Counted from the first letter of the stretch, positions 19,201-27,928 are shown. The stretch is DNA of 64,000 nt from JAEUHM01 sp964538625 (GCA_964538625.1 CAZIGH010000022.1:1-64000); one strand, 5' to 3'. The notes: generated by a model from the letters alone, not told the origin. Program-made: numbers and translations.

Positions 19201-19487
19201 AAGTCAAGCTATGGCGGGAGAGGTGCTTTGACGTGCTGCTGGAGTCACATGGCTGGGTTTCGGGTACGTTTGACAGGGTGGTCATCGAGCCAGAACGGAA
19301 CCGCGCCCGTATCATCGACTTCAAGACGGACCACCTCGGCGAGCACGATGAGCGCCTTGATGCCCGGGTGCAGGGCTATGCGCCGCAGCTCAAGCTTTAT
19401 CGCGAAGCCGTAGTGCGTCTCACGGGGGTGCAGGAGGTGAGTTGTGCACTGGTATTTCTGCGGAGCGGTCGGGTGGTGGAGGTGTAG
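16293..19487 (+). CDS. UvrD/REP-family helicase-nuclease, AddA-like
   Basis: A superfamily 1 helicase with a C-terminal nuclease, 1064 residues. Walker A is SASAGSGKT (about 19-27). Walker B is LFDEFQDTS (about 392-400). VGDPKQSIYLWR (motif III, about 427), MTVHASKGLEFD (motif V, about 715) and VAMTRAKHGLYL (motif VI, about 796) follow. The C-terminus has GTFDRV...IIDFKTD (about 985-1013), the DxK core of a PD-(D/E)XK nuclease as in AddA/RecB. It presumably processes double-strand DNA ends for recombination. The ATG at 16293 is chosen, with GGTGGA about 10 nt upstream. GTG 16281 or ATG 16317 are alternatives. No addB-like partner gene is adjacent. Confidence 0.88.
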   Translation: MGLLQRADMGADLQHVVISASAGSGKTYQLVRRYVLLLAWGVEPERIAAMTFTKKASGEFFNRILNKLADLASGEERAESYFQGMAPLPPEWPDFRKVLRKTTDSMQRLRLGTMDSFFANVTSCFPLELGLPFGSSVMAAEETESARMEVLTAQMERMYCTRDEAGMKVLLEGFKQATFGAEEKRSLDAFMGWVESGHELWLECPEARRWGDAALIWNAGQGARAAELMITKAVQRVREVIDFTAKLSPKGVEKWERILDAALGMTPGQEIPGDVEDLLKKCAEVWEDLKRGEAEMTWQRRVTFSGREAEAIVDLCRCIVGRELVVHCERTRGVSQMLKGFEEDYGKVVRGSGRLTFADVTRLVGRSAAAWWAEGEEVGLWYRLDGKYDHWLFDEFQDTSFQQWRVVSELVEEVIQGGGQGRSFFAVGDPKQSIYLWRQAEPKLFREVAERKDEEGAALMRQEQLLVSYRSSPAVLEAVNRVCESDDDLGRLLPGAVKMWECGAHVAYHEEMPGCAQLLWPVQRDEDEKLPSSDDVTVELLRELRPLERGLSCAVLVRQNDKGRELAERLRKETGMEVVCESEQQPAIDNPVTLAVLSLLQLAVHPEDGQALEHLRMTPLWRFVEREGCSRFVTCSKVRSCIVEEGFAPLIHEWVGYAREAAGEAWDAFCDLRGKQLGDLAAEFDESGSRDVDAFLETARKYKLRVRGGSEAIQIMTVHASKGLEFDMVVLPELSGDGMSTLRPRGLLARRDEQGQPQWVLQEPKKAVAELDEVLSKERAEAEERLEFESLCRLYVAMTRAKHGLYLITKPPPARSDGVMNEARLLRERLGRDSSEMELGALRVNVAWSTGDPQWYVPYEGTTGDVQDESESEPLGQLLRERQPMTRRVTPSGEEDFRVKGELLFSEGRDKGKLLGTLVHEVLSTLAWETQVDWAPFASSAAYPEAKDMIEKALMHREVAAVFSMPEGGEVKLWRERCFDVLLESHGWVSGTFDRVVIEPERNRARIIDFKTDHLGEHDERLDARVQGYAPQLKLYREAVVRLTGVQEVSCALVFLRSGRVVEV

Positions 19488-19496
19488 GCGGGGTGG

Positions 19497-21182
19497 TTAC
19501 CGCTGCCTGTCACGAATCTCCAACAGTGTCTTCATGATGTGGGAGAGATTTCCGTTCCATGCCGTGGTGCCGAAGGCGTCATGAAGCGTCCGGTAAAGCT
19601 GGTAAAGCTCGGCGTAAACGGCATGAGCTTCGGGTTCTGGATGATAGACCCTTTCCCTGCAGGCTGTCATGCGTGCCTGAAGTTCTGCCACCGTGCCTGC
19701 ACCGGCGGCGACGGCTCCGAAGAGGGCGGCTCCGAGGGCGCAGGTTTGTTCGCTGCGCGCCACTTTCATGGGTTTGCCGATCACGTCTGCATAGATCTGC
19801 ATGAGGGTGGCATTTTTGATGGAAAGGCCACCGGTGTTGATGACTTCGTGCACTGGCACGCCGTAATCTTCGATGCGCTTGATGATGGTGAGTGCGCCGA
19901 AGGCGGTGGCCTCAATGTAGGCGCGGTAAATTTCTGACGCTTTGGTGTGGAGCGTTTGCCCGAGGAGCAGTCCGGTGAGGCGGGCGTCAGTGAGAATGGT
20001 CCGGTTGCCGTTGTTCCAGTCCAGTACGAGCAGGCCGGAGGCACCGGGTTTCTGCTCACGCATCTCGGCTTCCATGGCTGCGAACTTTTCGCCCGGGCTG
20101 GTGCCGTAACTGTCTGGCACCAGGTGGTGGACGAGCCAGAGGAAGAGATCGCCCACGGCGCTCTGACCGGCCTCGATGCCGTAGAATCCGGGCAGCACGG
20201 AGCCATTCACGATACCGCAAACGCCGGGAATGTCTGCGAGGGGCTTGTCAGCAGAAGCGACCATGAGGTCGCAGGTGCTGGTGCCGAGGATTTTGGTCAG
20301 GGTGCCTTCCTTGACTCCGGCACCTACGGAGCCCATGTGCGCGTCGAACGCGCCAACGGCGATGGCGATTCCCGGCTTGAGACCGAGTTTCTCCGCCCAA
20401 ACGGCGCACAATTCACCGGCCTTGGTGTCGGAGGCGTGGGCTTCGTCGTAGAGGCGGTCGCGGAGATCTGCGAGCGCGGGGTCGAGTCTGGTGAGGAACT
20501 CTTTGTCAGGGAGGCCACCCCATTCGCTGTTGAACATGGCTTTGTGCCCGGCGGCGCATACACTGCGCTTGAGGAGGCGGGGGTTCGTTTCGCCTGTGAG
20601 CACGGCGGTGACCCAGTCACAATGCTCCACGAAACTGGCGGCGCTGGCGAAGACGGCGGGGTCGATGCGGCGGAGATGGAGGATCTTGCTCCAGAACCAT
20701 TCGCTGGAATAGGTGCCACCGCACTTGGCGAGGTATTGTGGGCGCATCTCTGCGGCGAGCGCGGTGATCTCTGCGGCTTCGGCGTAAGAGGTGTGGTCCT
20801 TCCAGAGCCAGACCATGGCATTGAGATTGTCTTTGAAGTGGGGGAGCAGGCCCAGTGGGGTACCGTCTTCGGTCACGGGTATGGGGGTGCTGCCGGTGGT
20901 GTCGATGCCTATGCCGACGACCTGCGAGGCATCGAAGCCTGGGACGTTTTGTTTTGCCTGCTCCAGGGCGCCGGTAACGACCGCTTCCAGGCCGTCCAGG
21001 TAGTCTTGGGGATTTTGCCTGGCGAGGTTCGGATCCCGTGGATCGGTGAGGATTCCGAGCGTGCCAGAGGGATAACTGAAGATGACGCTGCCTACTTCGG
21101 AGCCGTCGGAGAGGTCCACGAGAAGGGAGCGGCATGAGTTGGTGCCGTAATCGACTCCGAGGGCATAGCGTTTGTCACTCAT
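19497..21182 (-). CDS. araB: Ribulokinase
   Basis: FGGY-family carbohydrate kinase of 561 residues, the usual length for ribulokinase. It phosphorylates L-ribulose with ATP to L-ribulose-5-phosphate. The N-terminal GVDYGTNSCRSLLVDL is the phosphate-binding start. The long insertion with SSEWFWSKILHL and HCDWVTAVLTG is typical of AraB-type members. The catalytic Asp lies in GAFDAHMGSVGAG, and the C-terminal ATP site in NTGGLSIKNATLMQIYADV. No araA or araD is adjacent, so the rest of arabinose use must be encoded elsewhere. It is convergent with the helicase gene, 9 bp apart. Confidence 0.9.
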   Translation of the reverse strand: MSDKRYALGVDYGTNSCRSLLVDLSDGSEVGSVIFSYPSGTLGILTDPRDPNLARQNPQDYLDGLEAVVTGALEQAKQNVPGFDASQVVGIGIDTTGSTPIPVTEDGTPLGLLPHFKDNLNAMVWLWKDHTSYAEAAEITALAAEMRPQYLAKCGGTYSSEWFWSKILHLRRIDPAVFASAASFVEHCDWVTAVLTGETNPRLLKRSVCAAGHKAMFNSEWGGLPDKEFLTRLDPALADLRDRLYDEAHASDTKAGELCAVWAEKLGLKPGIAIAVGAFDAHMGSVGAGVKEGTLTKILGTSTCDLMVASADKPLADIPGVCGIVNGSVLPGFYGIEAGQSAVGDLFLWLVHHLVPDSYGTSPGEKFAAMEAEMREQKPGASGLLVLDWNNGNRTILTDARLTGLLLGQTLHTKASEIYRAYIEATAFGALTIIKRIEDYGVPVHEVINTGGLSIKNATLMQIYADVIGKPMKVARSEQTCALGAALFGAVAAGAGTVAELQARMTACRERVYHPEPEAHAVYAELYQLYRTLHDAFGTTAWNGNLSHIMKTLLEIRDRQR

Positions 21183-21266
21183 GGTGTAGGAAAGTCAGGT
21201 TGGAGCGGGCAGGTTGGCTTTAAATTTTTCGGTATCAACCACCAAGCCATCCCGCGAGGCTTTGTT

Positions 21267-22118
21267 TTAACGTGGAGCAAGACCGGATAGCATCAACATG
21301 GCTTGTGCGATTTGCTTGCTGGCGAGGTGGAAGATGTCGTTGTGCATGGCTTTGGGCACGATGATGAGTTCCGTGGCGTCTTGGAAGCGGGCGTGGAGTT
21401 CCTGGCTCATTCGGGTGGGGATCACTTCATCATGTGTTCCATGGATGAGGGTGGCTCTGCCTCCGCGTTGCTGGAGGGTGGCGAGAGTGGGGAAGTTGTC
21501 GAAACGGTGGCGGTTGAGGTGGCACAGAGGAGAGCCAAGAAGCAGCCGGGCCATATCAGTAAGGGTGGTGAACGGTGTGCAAAGGACGGCGGCACGGAGC
21601 TGCCATTCGTCTGCGGCGATGAGGGCCACGGCTGAGCCTAGCGAGTGGCCGAGCACGCCGGTGCGCTGAGCGAGCACGTCTGCCGTCCAGCCGAGTTTGG
21701 ATAGCGCTGTGGTGCGCAGAGCGCTGAGTGTTTGCTGAATGGTAGCAGGGGATGGCGAGCCCTCGCACAGTCCGTAGCCTGGGTAGTCGATGAAGAGATA
21801 GGCGAAGCGGGGATCCCAGCGGCTGCGATGTTCTGCGTAGTCCAGTGACAGCGAGCCGTTGCCGCCCGTGACCAGCCACAGGAATGCCGGCGGCTCCTCT
21901 GGCGCGGCGAGGGAGGGTAGGTAGAACGCGGTCTGTCTGCCCTGTGAGGTGGTGACTTCCCAGCGTTTGGCACCGAGGTGCTCCAGCCAGCTTAACTCGG
22001 CTTCGTCGTAGCCGCGTGGGTGATAGATGAGTTTGTGCTGAAGGCCGAGCAGCATGGCGATGAGGCTCACGAGGCCGATGAGGACGGCTCGAAGGAAGCG
22101 CAAAAGGAAGGATTTCAC
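21267..22118 (-). CDS. Alpha/beta hydrolase, membrane-anchored
   Basis: 283 residues from a GTG start 4 nt after the upstream dus stop, so probably co-transcribed. An N-terminal hydrophobic segment (about 5-25) would anchor it to the membrane with the hydrolase domain outside. The nucleophile elbow GHSLGSAVA, an oxyanion-type LVTGGNGS, an acid in HGTHDEVIP and a final His in KAMHNDIFHL follow in canonical order. It resembles ABHD/BEM46-like serine hydrolases. The substrate is unknown. Confidence 0.82.
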   Translation of the reverse strand: MKSFLLRFLRAVLIGLVSLIAMLLGLQHKLIYHPRGYDEAELSWLEHLGAKRWEVTTSQGRQTAFYLPSLAAPEEPPAFLWLVTGGNGSLSLDYAEHRSRWDPRFAYLFIDYPGYGLCEGSPSPATIQQTLSALRTTALSKLGWTADVLAQRTGVLGHSLGSAVALIAADEWQLRAAVLCTPFTTLTDMARLLLGSPLCHLNRHRFDNFPTLATLQQRGGRATLIHGTHDEVIPTRMSQELHARFQDATELIIVPKAMHNDIFHLASKQIAQAMLMLSGLAPR

Positions 22119-22122
22119 TTCT

Positions 22123-23148
22123 TCAAGCGGCAGCGGGCAGCGGCCCTTCCTCGTGTTCGTAAGGGCCGGGCATGTTGCCTGCCAGGTAGTCGGCTATGAT
22201 GTCTTCCAGTTCCATGAGGCTGCTGACATGGCAAAAGCGCTGCCGTAGGTGTTTGCCGCCGGGAAGGAACTTGGTGTAGTTCATGAGCCGGGTGCGCATG
22301 GCGCGCATGGTTTGCAGTTCGTTGCCATAGCGATGCGAGGTGACTGCCAGGGTGGCATGGCGGCGGATGAAGGTGAAGCGCTGCTCGGCGGTGGCAGGAG
22401 CGGGCTGGGTGCCTGTGGCCAGGTAGGCCTTTGCCTCACTGAAGACCCAGGGGTTCATCATGGCGGCGCGGCCGATCATGATACCGCGGACTTTGGTTTC
22501 TCGACGGCGCTTCTCTACGTCGGCCCCGGTGGAGATGTCTCCATTTCCGATGACGGGCACGCTGGCAGCCTCAGCGCACTGGGCGATGACGTTCCAGTCT
22601 GCAAATCCGGAGTAGCCTTGTGCCTTGGTGCGGCCGTGGATGGCGATGGCCTGGATGCCGGCGTCTTCGAGTCGTTTGATGACTTCCAGCGCGTTGATGC
22701 TGTGCTGGTCCCAGCCGATGCGCATTTTGGCCGTGACGGGGACGGGGACGGCTTTGACGATTTCACTGGCCACGGAGAAGAGCAGTGGGCAGTCTCGCAG
22801 CAGACTGGAGCCACCGTTGCGAGTGACGACCTTGTTTACGGGGCAGCCGAAGTTGATGTCGATGAAATCCGGCTGCTTCCAGTCCACGATCTTCCGGGCG
22901 GCCTCGCCCATGCGTTTGCCATCCGCGCCGAAGAGCTGTACGCCTACGGGCCGGTGGCTGTCTTCAAACTCGGTATAGACCCGGGTACGGTGGTCTGCCT
23001 GGAGGATGCCCTCGGCGCTGACGAACTCTGTCACCATGACATCTGCGCCGAGTTCCTTGCACAGACCGCGAAAGATGTAGTCTGTGACGCCTGCCATGGG
23101 CGCTAGGTAAAGGGGGAACTTGCCCTCGCTGAACCAGTGCAGGCTCAT
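22123..23148 (-). CDS. dusB: tRNA-dihydrouridine synthase
   Basis: 341-residue FMN enzyme that reduces uridines in tRNA D-loops. APMAGVTDYIFRGLCKELGA is the FMN-binding start, DINFGCPVNKV carries the catalytic Cys, and AIHGRTKAQGYSG and PVIGNGDI are TIM-barrel phosphate loops. The overall pattern fits the DusB/Nif3-type subgroup, though the exact Dus class is inferred. The start ATG overlaps the stop of the upstream cytochrome gene by 4 nt (tcat on the plus strand at 23145), suggesting translational coupling in a three-gene operon with the downstream hydrolase. Confidence 0.9.
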   Translation of the reverse strand: MSLHWFSEGKFPLYLAPMAGVTDYIFRGLCKELGADVMVTEFVSAEGILQADHRTRVYTEFEDSHRPVGVQLFGADGKRMGEAARKIVDWKQPDFIDINFGCPVNKVVTRNGGSSLLRDCPLLFSVASEIVKAVPVPVTAKMRIGWDQHSINALEVIKRLEDAGIQAIAIHGRTKAQGYSGFADWNVIAQCAEAASVPVIGNGDISTGADVEKRRRETKVRGIMIGRAAMMNPWVFSEAKAYLATGTQPAPATAEQRFTFIRRHATLAVTSHRYGNELQTMRAMRTRLMNYTKFLPGGKHLRQRFCHVSSLMELEDIIADYLAGNMPGPYEHEEGPLPAAA

Positions 23149-23738
23149 TTGGCTGCCTGCATCTGTGCCTGGATGCGACCAGCGGGGTTGAGGGTGCTGA
23201 GCGGAACTTTGAACACGGTGCCGTCTTCTTTGCGCAATAGCACATGCTCGCCATCCATGCCCTCGAAGCTGGCGCGGATTTTCTGGCCCTTCATGTTGGT
23301 CCAGTTCATGACCTGCCGAGGTGCGGTGCGTTTTTCGGCGGCGATCTTGGCGGCGACGTCGATGCCGGGCAAGTTCGCACCCTCCTCGATCCAGGTGCGC
23401 AGGGTGGCCACTTCCTTGGGGCTGAGGCGGTCTTTGCCATCCGGCGGCATGGCACGTTTGCCCTCGGCCTCGGAGACGATGTAGAGGAGGTCACTTTCGG
23501 TGACGTCCTTGGGCACGATGATACGCCCGGGGCCTACGTCGTTGGCGAGGCGCTGGACGTTGTCGAAGACGAAGCCCGCTTTCTCCTTCTTCCGTGCCTC
23601 GCTGTGGCACTCATAGCAGTGCTTTGCAAAGATGGGCTTCACGTGTTTGTTGAAGTCCACGGTGGGTGCGCCAGGCAGTTGCGCCAGGGTGGGCCATGCA
23701 AGGGCGCTGAGCGTGAGAGTGAAGACGAGGCGGTTCAT
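23145..23738 (-). CDS. Secreted planctomycete-type cytochrome c protein with SHD1-like tail
   Basis: 197 residues from ATG 23738. Translation from a TTG at 23780 would only add residues in front of a clear signal peptide (MNRLVFTLTLSALAWPTLAQ). KPIFAKHCYECHSEARKK holds one CxxCH haem site, and MPPDG supplies a likely axial Met, as in the PSCyt1 domains of Planctomycetes and Verrucomicrobia. The C-terminus (GQKIRASFEGMDGEHVLLRK onward) matches the SHD1-like domain often found in these phyla. It is presumably a periplasmic electron carrier. It shares a 4-nt overlap with dus downstream. Confidence 0.85.
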   Translation of the reverse strand: MNRLVFTLTLSALAWPTLAQLPGAPTVDFNKHVKPIFAKHCYECHSEARKKEKAGFVFDNVQRLANDVGPGRIIVPKDVTESDLLYIVSEAEGKRAMPPDGKDRLSPKEVATLRTWIEEGANLPGIDVAAKIAAEKRTAPRQVMNWTNMKGQKIRASFEGMDGEHVLLRKEDGTVFKVPLSTLNPAGRIQAQMQAAK

Positions 23739-23862
23739 GAGGACTGGGGGTAGTATTCGCCATACTAACGGCTGAGACAACCCTGCCTTGGGCTGCGGGG
23801 AGTGTTTTTCGGGCTGTCTTCTTGCGGGAAGAATAGGCGCTGACCGCCGTAGGTAGAGGCGT

Positions 23863-25323
23863 ATGTGTTTGAATCTTCCCCCTGCCGGTCTGTCCAGACG
23901 TGCTGCGCTGGCGCGTGGCGCTTACGGTATTGGTTCCATAGCGCTGGCCACTCTGTTGGAGCGTGAGGGCCTGCTGGCTACCAGTCAAATCGCCGCTGGT
24001 CCGCAGCACTATGACACAAGGGTGAAGACGCCGCATGGTTTTGGGAAGGCGAAGGCGATGATCTCCATGTTCATGCAGGGCGGTCCCAGCCACATGGATT
24101 TGTTTGATCCCAAGCCCGAGCTGACGAAGTATGATGGCAAGGACTTCCCGGGCGAGGTGAAGTATGACGACGCGGCAGGCGCCAGCCGGGAGTGCATGGG
24201 GTCACCGTGGAAGTTTAAGAAGCATGGGCAGTGCGGCATGGAGGTGAGCGAGCTGCTGCCGCACTTCTCCAAGATCGTGGATGATGTAACGCTGATCCGT
24301 TCCATGCACACGGGGGTGAACAACCACGGCCAGTCCATCTATGCCTTGCTTAATGGCCAGATCACTGGGGGGCGCCCCACGCTCGGGAGCTGGCTGACGT
24401 ATGGACTGGGCTCCGAAAGCCAGAACTTGCCTGCGTATGTGGCGCTGACTGACCCGCGAGGCGTGCCGGTGCTGGGTGTGGACAACTGGAGCAATGGCTG
24501 GCTGCCCTCCATGTATCAAGGCACTGTGGTGAGGCCCACGGAACCGCGCATTCTGAACTTGGATGCTCCGATGAGCCTGAAGGGTGAGGCTCAGGCGAGA
24601 TACCTGAGTTTTGTGCAGAAGATGAACCGTGATCACGCGGCGGCCAGACCCGGTGAATCGGATCTGGAGGCGCGGATCGAGAGCTTTGAGCTGGCGGCGA
24701 GGATGCAAACGGCGGCAAAGGAAGCGCTGGACATCAGCGGTGAGAGCGAGGCTACGAAGAGGCTCTATGGTCTGGACAATCCGAAGGCGGCGGAGTTCGG
24801 CACGCGCTGCCTTCTGGCGCGGCGGCTTGTGGAGCGCGGTGTGCGCTGTGTGTCTATCTTTACGGGTAATCAGACCTGGGACCACCACAGCACTATCACG
24901 AGCAGCCTGCCAGCGGCTTGTGAGTATGTGGACCAAGGGGCCGCTGCCTTGGTCATGGACCTGAAGCAGCGTGGTCTGCTGGACAGTACTATCGTTCACT
25001 GGGGTGGCGAGATGGGCCGCTTGCCGGTCATTCAGAATCGCGCCGGAGTGAAGGACCGCAGCAAGGTGGGCCGGGATCACAATACGTATGGCTTCAGCAT
25101 GTGGGTGGCTGGCGGCGGATTCAAAGGCGGGCACGTGCACGGTGCTACGGATGACTTCGGGCACCATGCCGTGAGCGATGTGGTGAATCACTACGACTAC
25201 CATGCCACGCTGCTGCACCTCTTTGGCCTGGACCCGAACCAGCTGACTTTCAAACGCAACGGTACGGACCAGAAGCTGGTGGAGAACCCGGCGGCGAAGG
25301 TGGTGGAGGGGCTTCTGGCGTAG
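23863..25323 (+). CDS. DUF1501 domain-containing protein (Tat-exported)
   Basis: 486 residues. SRRAALARGAYGIGS near the N-terminus is a twin-arginine-type signal. The DUF1501 hallmarks are MFMQGGPSHMDLFDPKPEL, the DVTLIRSMHT segment, VVHWGGEMGR-like TIVHWGGEMGRLPV, and GRDHNTYGFSMWVAGGGFKGG. The fold is related to alkaline-phosphatase/sulfatase-type proteins. The family is abundant in Planctomycetes/Verrucomicrobia and usually pairs with DUF1549/DUF1553 cytochrome proteins. Here only the small cytochrome gene, divergently oriented 124 bp away, is nearby. Its activity is not established. Confidence 0.9.
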   Translation: MCLNLPPAGLSRRAALARGAYGIGSIALATLLEREGLLATSQIAAGPQHYDTRVKTPHGFGKAKAMISMFMQGGPSHMDLFDPKPELTKYDGKDFPGEVKYDDAAGASRECMGSPWKFKKHGQCGMEVSELLPHFSKIVDDVTLIRSMHTGVNNHGQSIYALLNGQITGGRPTLGSWLTYGLGSESQNLPAYVALTDPRGVPVLGVDNWSNGWLPSMYQGTVVRPTEPRILNLDAPMSLKGEAQARYLSFVQKMNRDHAAARPGESDLEARIESFELAARMQTAAKEALDISGESEATKRLYGLDNPKAAEFGTRCLLARRLVERGVRCVSIFTGNQTWDHHSTITSSLPAACEYVDQGAAALVMDLKQRGLLDSTIVHWGGEMGRLPVIQNRAGVKDRSKVGRDHNTYGFSMWVAGGGFKGGHVHGATDDFGHHAVSDVVNHYDYHATLLHLFGLDPNQLTFKRNGTDQKLVENPAAKVVEGLLA

Positions 25324-25364
25324 AGCGTTGTTTCCGTTTATCGATTTTGGAACGCGGGGCGGTG

Positions 25365-26537
25365 TCAGTGGGTGATGACCACGGGGCCTGCGGCTTCATC
25401 GGCGAGGGCGCGGAGTTTGTTTTCCACGTGGACCACGTGAGTGGCCGCCGCTAGCGCTTCTTCTCTGCTGTTGAAGCGAGAAAAGGAGAAGCGGAGCGTG
25501 CTGGAGGCGTCCTGTGCGCTGAGGCCCATAGCTTCGAGCGTGGGAGAGGGATGCACGGCTGAGGCGTGACAGGCGGACCCGGCTGAGCAGCAGACGCCGC
25601 GCTGATCAAGCAGGATGAGCATCTCTGCGGCCACCAGTCCAGGGAAGCGGATGCTCGTGGTGGTGGGCAGGCGATGGGCGGTGCTGCCATTCACGCTAGC
25701 TTGGGGACAGGCGGACAGCACGGCGGTTTCAAAGGTGTCGCGCACTTCTGCCAGAGCCGCTTCCGAGCCATTCGCCAGCGCCTCGGTCATGAGCCGTGCG
25801 GCTTCACCCAGACCGGCTATACCTGCCACGTTCTCGGTGCCGCTGCGCAGGCCACTCTCCTGCCCACCTCCGAGGATCCAGGGTTCAAAGCGTGAGCGTG
25901 CGCTGACATAGAGGGCACCAGTGCCTTTGGGGCCGTGAAACTTGTGCCCGCTGAGTGCCAAGTAATCCACGGGAATATCCTGCACGCTGAGGGGTAGTTT
26001 GCCGACGGCCTGCACGGCGTCGCAGAGCACCCTTGCGCCTGCGGCGTGGGCGAGTTCGGTGACTTCTCGCATGGGGGAGATGACGCCCGTTTCGTTATTG
26101 GCCCACATGATGGCTACCAGCGAGACATCACGTGCTGCTAGAAGGTGCTCCAGCTTATCAAGCAGGATGCGTCCTTCATGATCTACCGGGGCAATGGAGA
26201 GGGTGCCGCCGTGTCTGAGCCATCGTTTTGCCGGCTCCACCACAGCGGGGTGCTCGGTGGCGCCAATGATGAGACGGGTGCCGGGGCAGGTGTGTGCGGC
26301 GGATGCGAGGACGGCGTTCAGCGCCTCGGTGCCGCCGCTGGTGAAGTGGACTTCTGCCGTGGTGGCACCGATGAGTTTGGCGACGTGCTCCCGGGCATTT
26401 TCGAGGGCGTGTCGAACGACCTTGCCCGCTGTGTAGGAGGAGGATGGATTGGCAAACCGGGTGGTCAGAAAAGGCAACATGACCTCCAGCACACGTGGGT
26501 CCACGTGGCTGGTGGCATTGGAGTCGAGATAAATCAC
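25365..26537 (-). CDS. Cysteine desulfurase (NifS/IscS family)
   Basis: 390 residues starting at GTG (MIYLDSNATSHVDPRVLEVM). This fold-type I PLP enzyme takes sulfur from cysteine for Fe-S or thio-modification pathways. HFTSGGTEALN is the PLP-phosphate segment, SGHKFHGPKGTGALYV has the Schiff-base Lys, and CCSAGSACHASAVHPS has the catalytic Cys loop. No iscU/suf genes are adjacent, so its acceptor is unknown. It is convergent with the DUF1501 gene and lies 38 bp downstream of the Gfo/Idh/MocA gene on the same strand. Confidence 0.9.
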   Translation of the reverse strand: MIYLDSNATSHVDPRVLEVMLPFLTTRFANPSSSYTAGKVVRHALENAREHVAKLIGATTAEVHFTSGGTEALNAVLASAAHTCPGTRLIIGATEHPAVVEPAKRWLRHGGTLSIAPVDHEGRILLDKLEHLLAARDVSLVAIMWANNETGVISPMREVTELAHAAGARVLCDAVQAVGKLPLSVQDIPVDYLALSGHKFHGPKGTGALYVSARSRFEPWILGGGQESGLRSGTENVAGIAGLGEAARLMTEALANGSEAALAEVRDTFETAVLSACPQASVNGSTAHRLPTTTSIRFPGLVAAEMLILLDQRGVCCSAGSACHASAVHPSPTLEAMGLSAQDASSTLRFSFSRFNSREEALAAATHVVHVENKLRALADEAAGPVVITH

Positions 26538-26575
26538 GCTGGCAGTTTACCAATGCCGAGCAACGAAACAACTCA

Positions 26576-27928
26576 TCACACGGCCCAGCCGGCACGCGGC
26601 TCGCGGCCGAGGAAGCGGTCGGCCTCTGGGCAGTTCGTGGCTTTGAGCGCGGCGGCGTCCCACACCAGTTTTTTGCCAGCGCGGTGGGCGACATTCCCGA
26701 GGTGGTTGGCGATGGTGAGTGGGCCTGCGTATTCTGCAAAAGGGCTGCCGGTAGGGGTGCCGTTGCGGATGGCATTGAGCCATTCTTGATGCTGGCCCGG
26801 TGAGTCCTGGATGACCACGGAAGGTGTCGGAACGTCGGTAAACTGGTCTTCAGGCAGGAGCTTGAACTTGCTGTAGTCAGCGATGAGCATGCCTTTGTCT
26901 CCCACGAAGAGCACACCGCTTGCGAAGGCATTGATGACGGGATGCGAGGTCCACACCTCTGGCTTGGTGGCACCTTGATGCCACCAGACCTCGCAGGCCG
27001 GCATGTCGTTGCGGGGGCCGTATTCGTATTTGACCGACATGGTGGCGGGTGCCAGCTCGGCGTGAGGCTCGGGCCCGAAGGCTTCGATCGTCTTCGGAGC
27101 GTCGAGCTTGAGCGCCCACCACGGGAGGTCATTCCAGTGACTTCCCAGGTCTGACATGGTGCCGTTTCCGAAGTCCCACCAGCGGTACCACTTCGGACCT
27201 GGAAAATACACTTCATGGTAAGGGCGGTAGGGTGCGGGTCCAAGCCACAAGTCCCAGTCCAGATAGGGAGGTGGTTCCATGGCCTCGGTGGGTCGCTCCA
27301 GCACGTGGACGATGTCTTTGTTCTTCTCAGCATCTTCCTTGCTCTGTCTGCCCCAGGCGCGGGAAACGCAGACGTGGACAGCTGTCACTTTTCCGATGGT
27401 GCCGCTCTGGATCTGCTCCACGACGCGGCGGTAGTTTGCGGTGCCGTGGATTTGGGTGCCCATCTGGGTGGGCACTCCTGCGTCTTTGGCCAGCTGCATG
27501 ACGAGGGCGGCCTCCTTTACATTGTGGGTCAGAGGCTTTTCGCAGTAAACGGGCTTTTTAAGGCGCAGGGCGGGGATGGTGGCGATGGCGTGTGTGTGCT
27601 CGGTGGTGGAGACCACCACGGCATCGTAGTCCTTCAGCTCGTCGTAGAGCTTTCGGTAGTCCTTGAATTTGGCGGCGGTGGGATGCTCGGCAGCGGCGCG
27701 GTAGAGGTTCTGCTCATTGACGTCGCAGAGTGCGGCCACGCTCACATTCGCGTCCTTCAGGGTTTCCTTGAGATTTGCTCCGCCGCGCCCTCCTACGCCG
27801 ATGTAAGCGATACGGATGGCGTTGGAAGGAGAGGCACTGCGCAGGATGGCGGGGAAACCCATGCTGGCTGCGACGGCTCCGGTTTGCACAAAAAACTTCC
27901 GGCGGCTAGTATGTAGAGGCTGGTCCAT
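26576..27928 (-). CDS. Gfo/Idh/MocA family oxidoreductase, Tat-exported
   Basis: 450 residues. The start MDQPLHTSRRKFFVQTGAVA is a twin-arginine signal, so the protein is probably folded with its cofactor before export. The Rossmann motif is YIGVGGRGGANL. The family lysine lies in KPVYCEKPLTHNVKEA (EKP). A substrate-domain WNDLPWWALKLDAP stretch follows, typical of the exported Planctomycete/Verrucomicrobia subgroup. Its substrate is probably a sugar or glycan derivative, inferred from the family. It is upstream of the cysteine desulfurase on the same strand but functionally unlinked. Confidence 0.9.
   Translation of the reverse strand: MDQPLHTSRRKFFVQTGAVAASMGFPAILRSASPSNAIRIAYIGVGGRGGANLKETLKDANVSVAALCDVNEQNLYRAAAEHPTAAKFKDYRKLYDELKDYDAVVVSTTEHTHAIATIPALRLKKPVYCEKPLTHNVKEAALVMQLAKDAGVPTQMGTQIHGTANYRRVVEQIQSGTIGKVTAVHVCVSRAWGRQSKEDAEKNKDIVHVLERPTEAMEPPPYLDWDLWLGPAPYRPYHEVYFPGPKWYRWWDFGNGTMSDLGSHWNDLPWWALKLDAPKTIEAFGPEPHAELAPATMSVKYEYGPRNDMPACEVWWHQGATKPEVWTSHPVINAFASGVLFVGDKGMLIADYSKFKLLPEDQFTDVPTPSVVIQDSPGQHQEWLNAIRNGTPTGSPFAEYAGPLTIANHLGNVAHRAGKKLVWDAAALKATNCPEADRFLGREPRAGWAV

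Noticed and set aside
19947..21137. 396-residue open frame antisense to ribulokinase
   Set aside because: No motifs, and the opposite strand has a complete AraB.
26176..27333. 385-residue open frame on the minus strand overlapping the Tat oxidoreductase and desulfurase
   Set aside because: Out of frame with two well-supported genes on the same strand; Arg/Pro/Ser-rich shadow translation.
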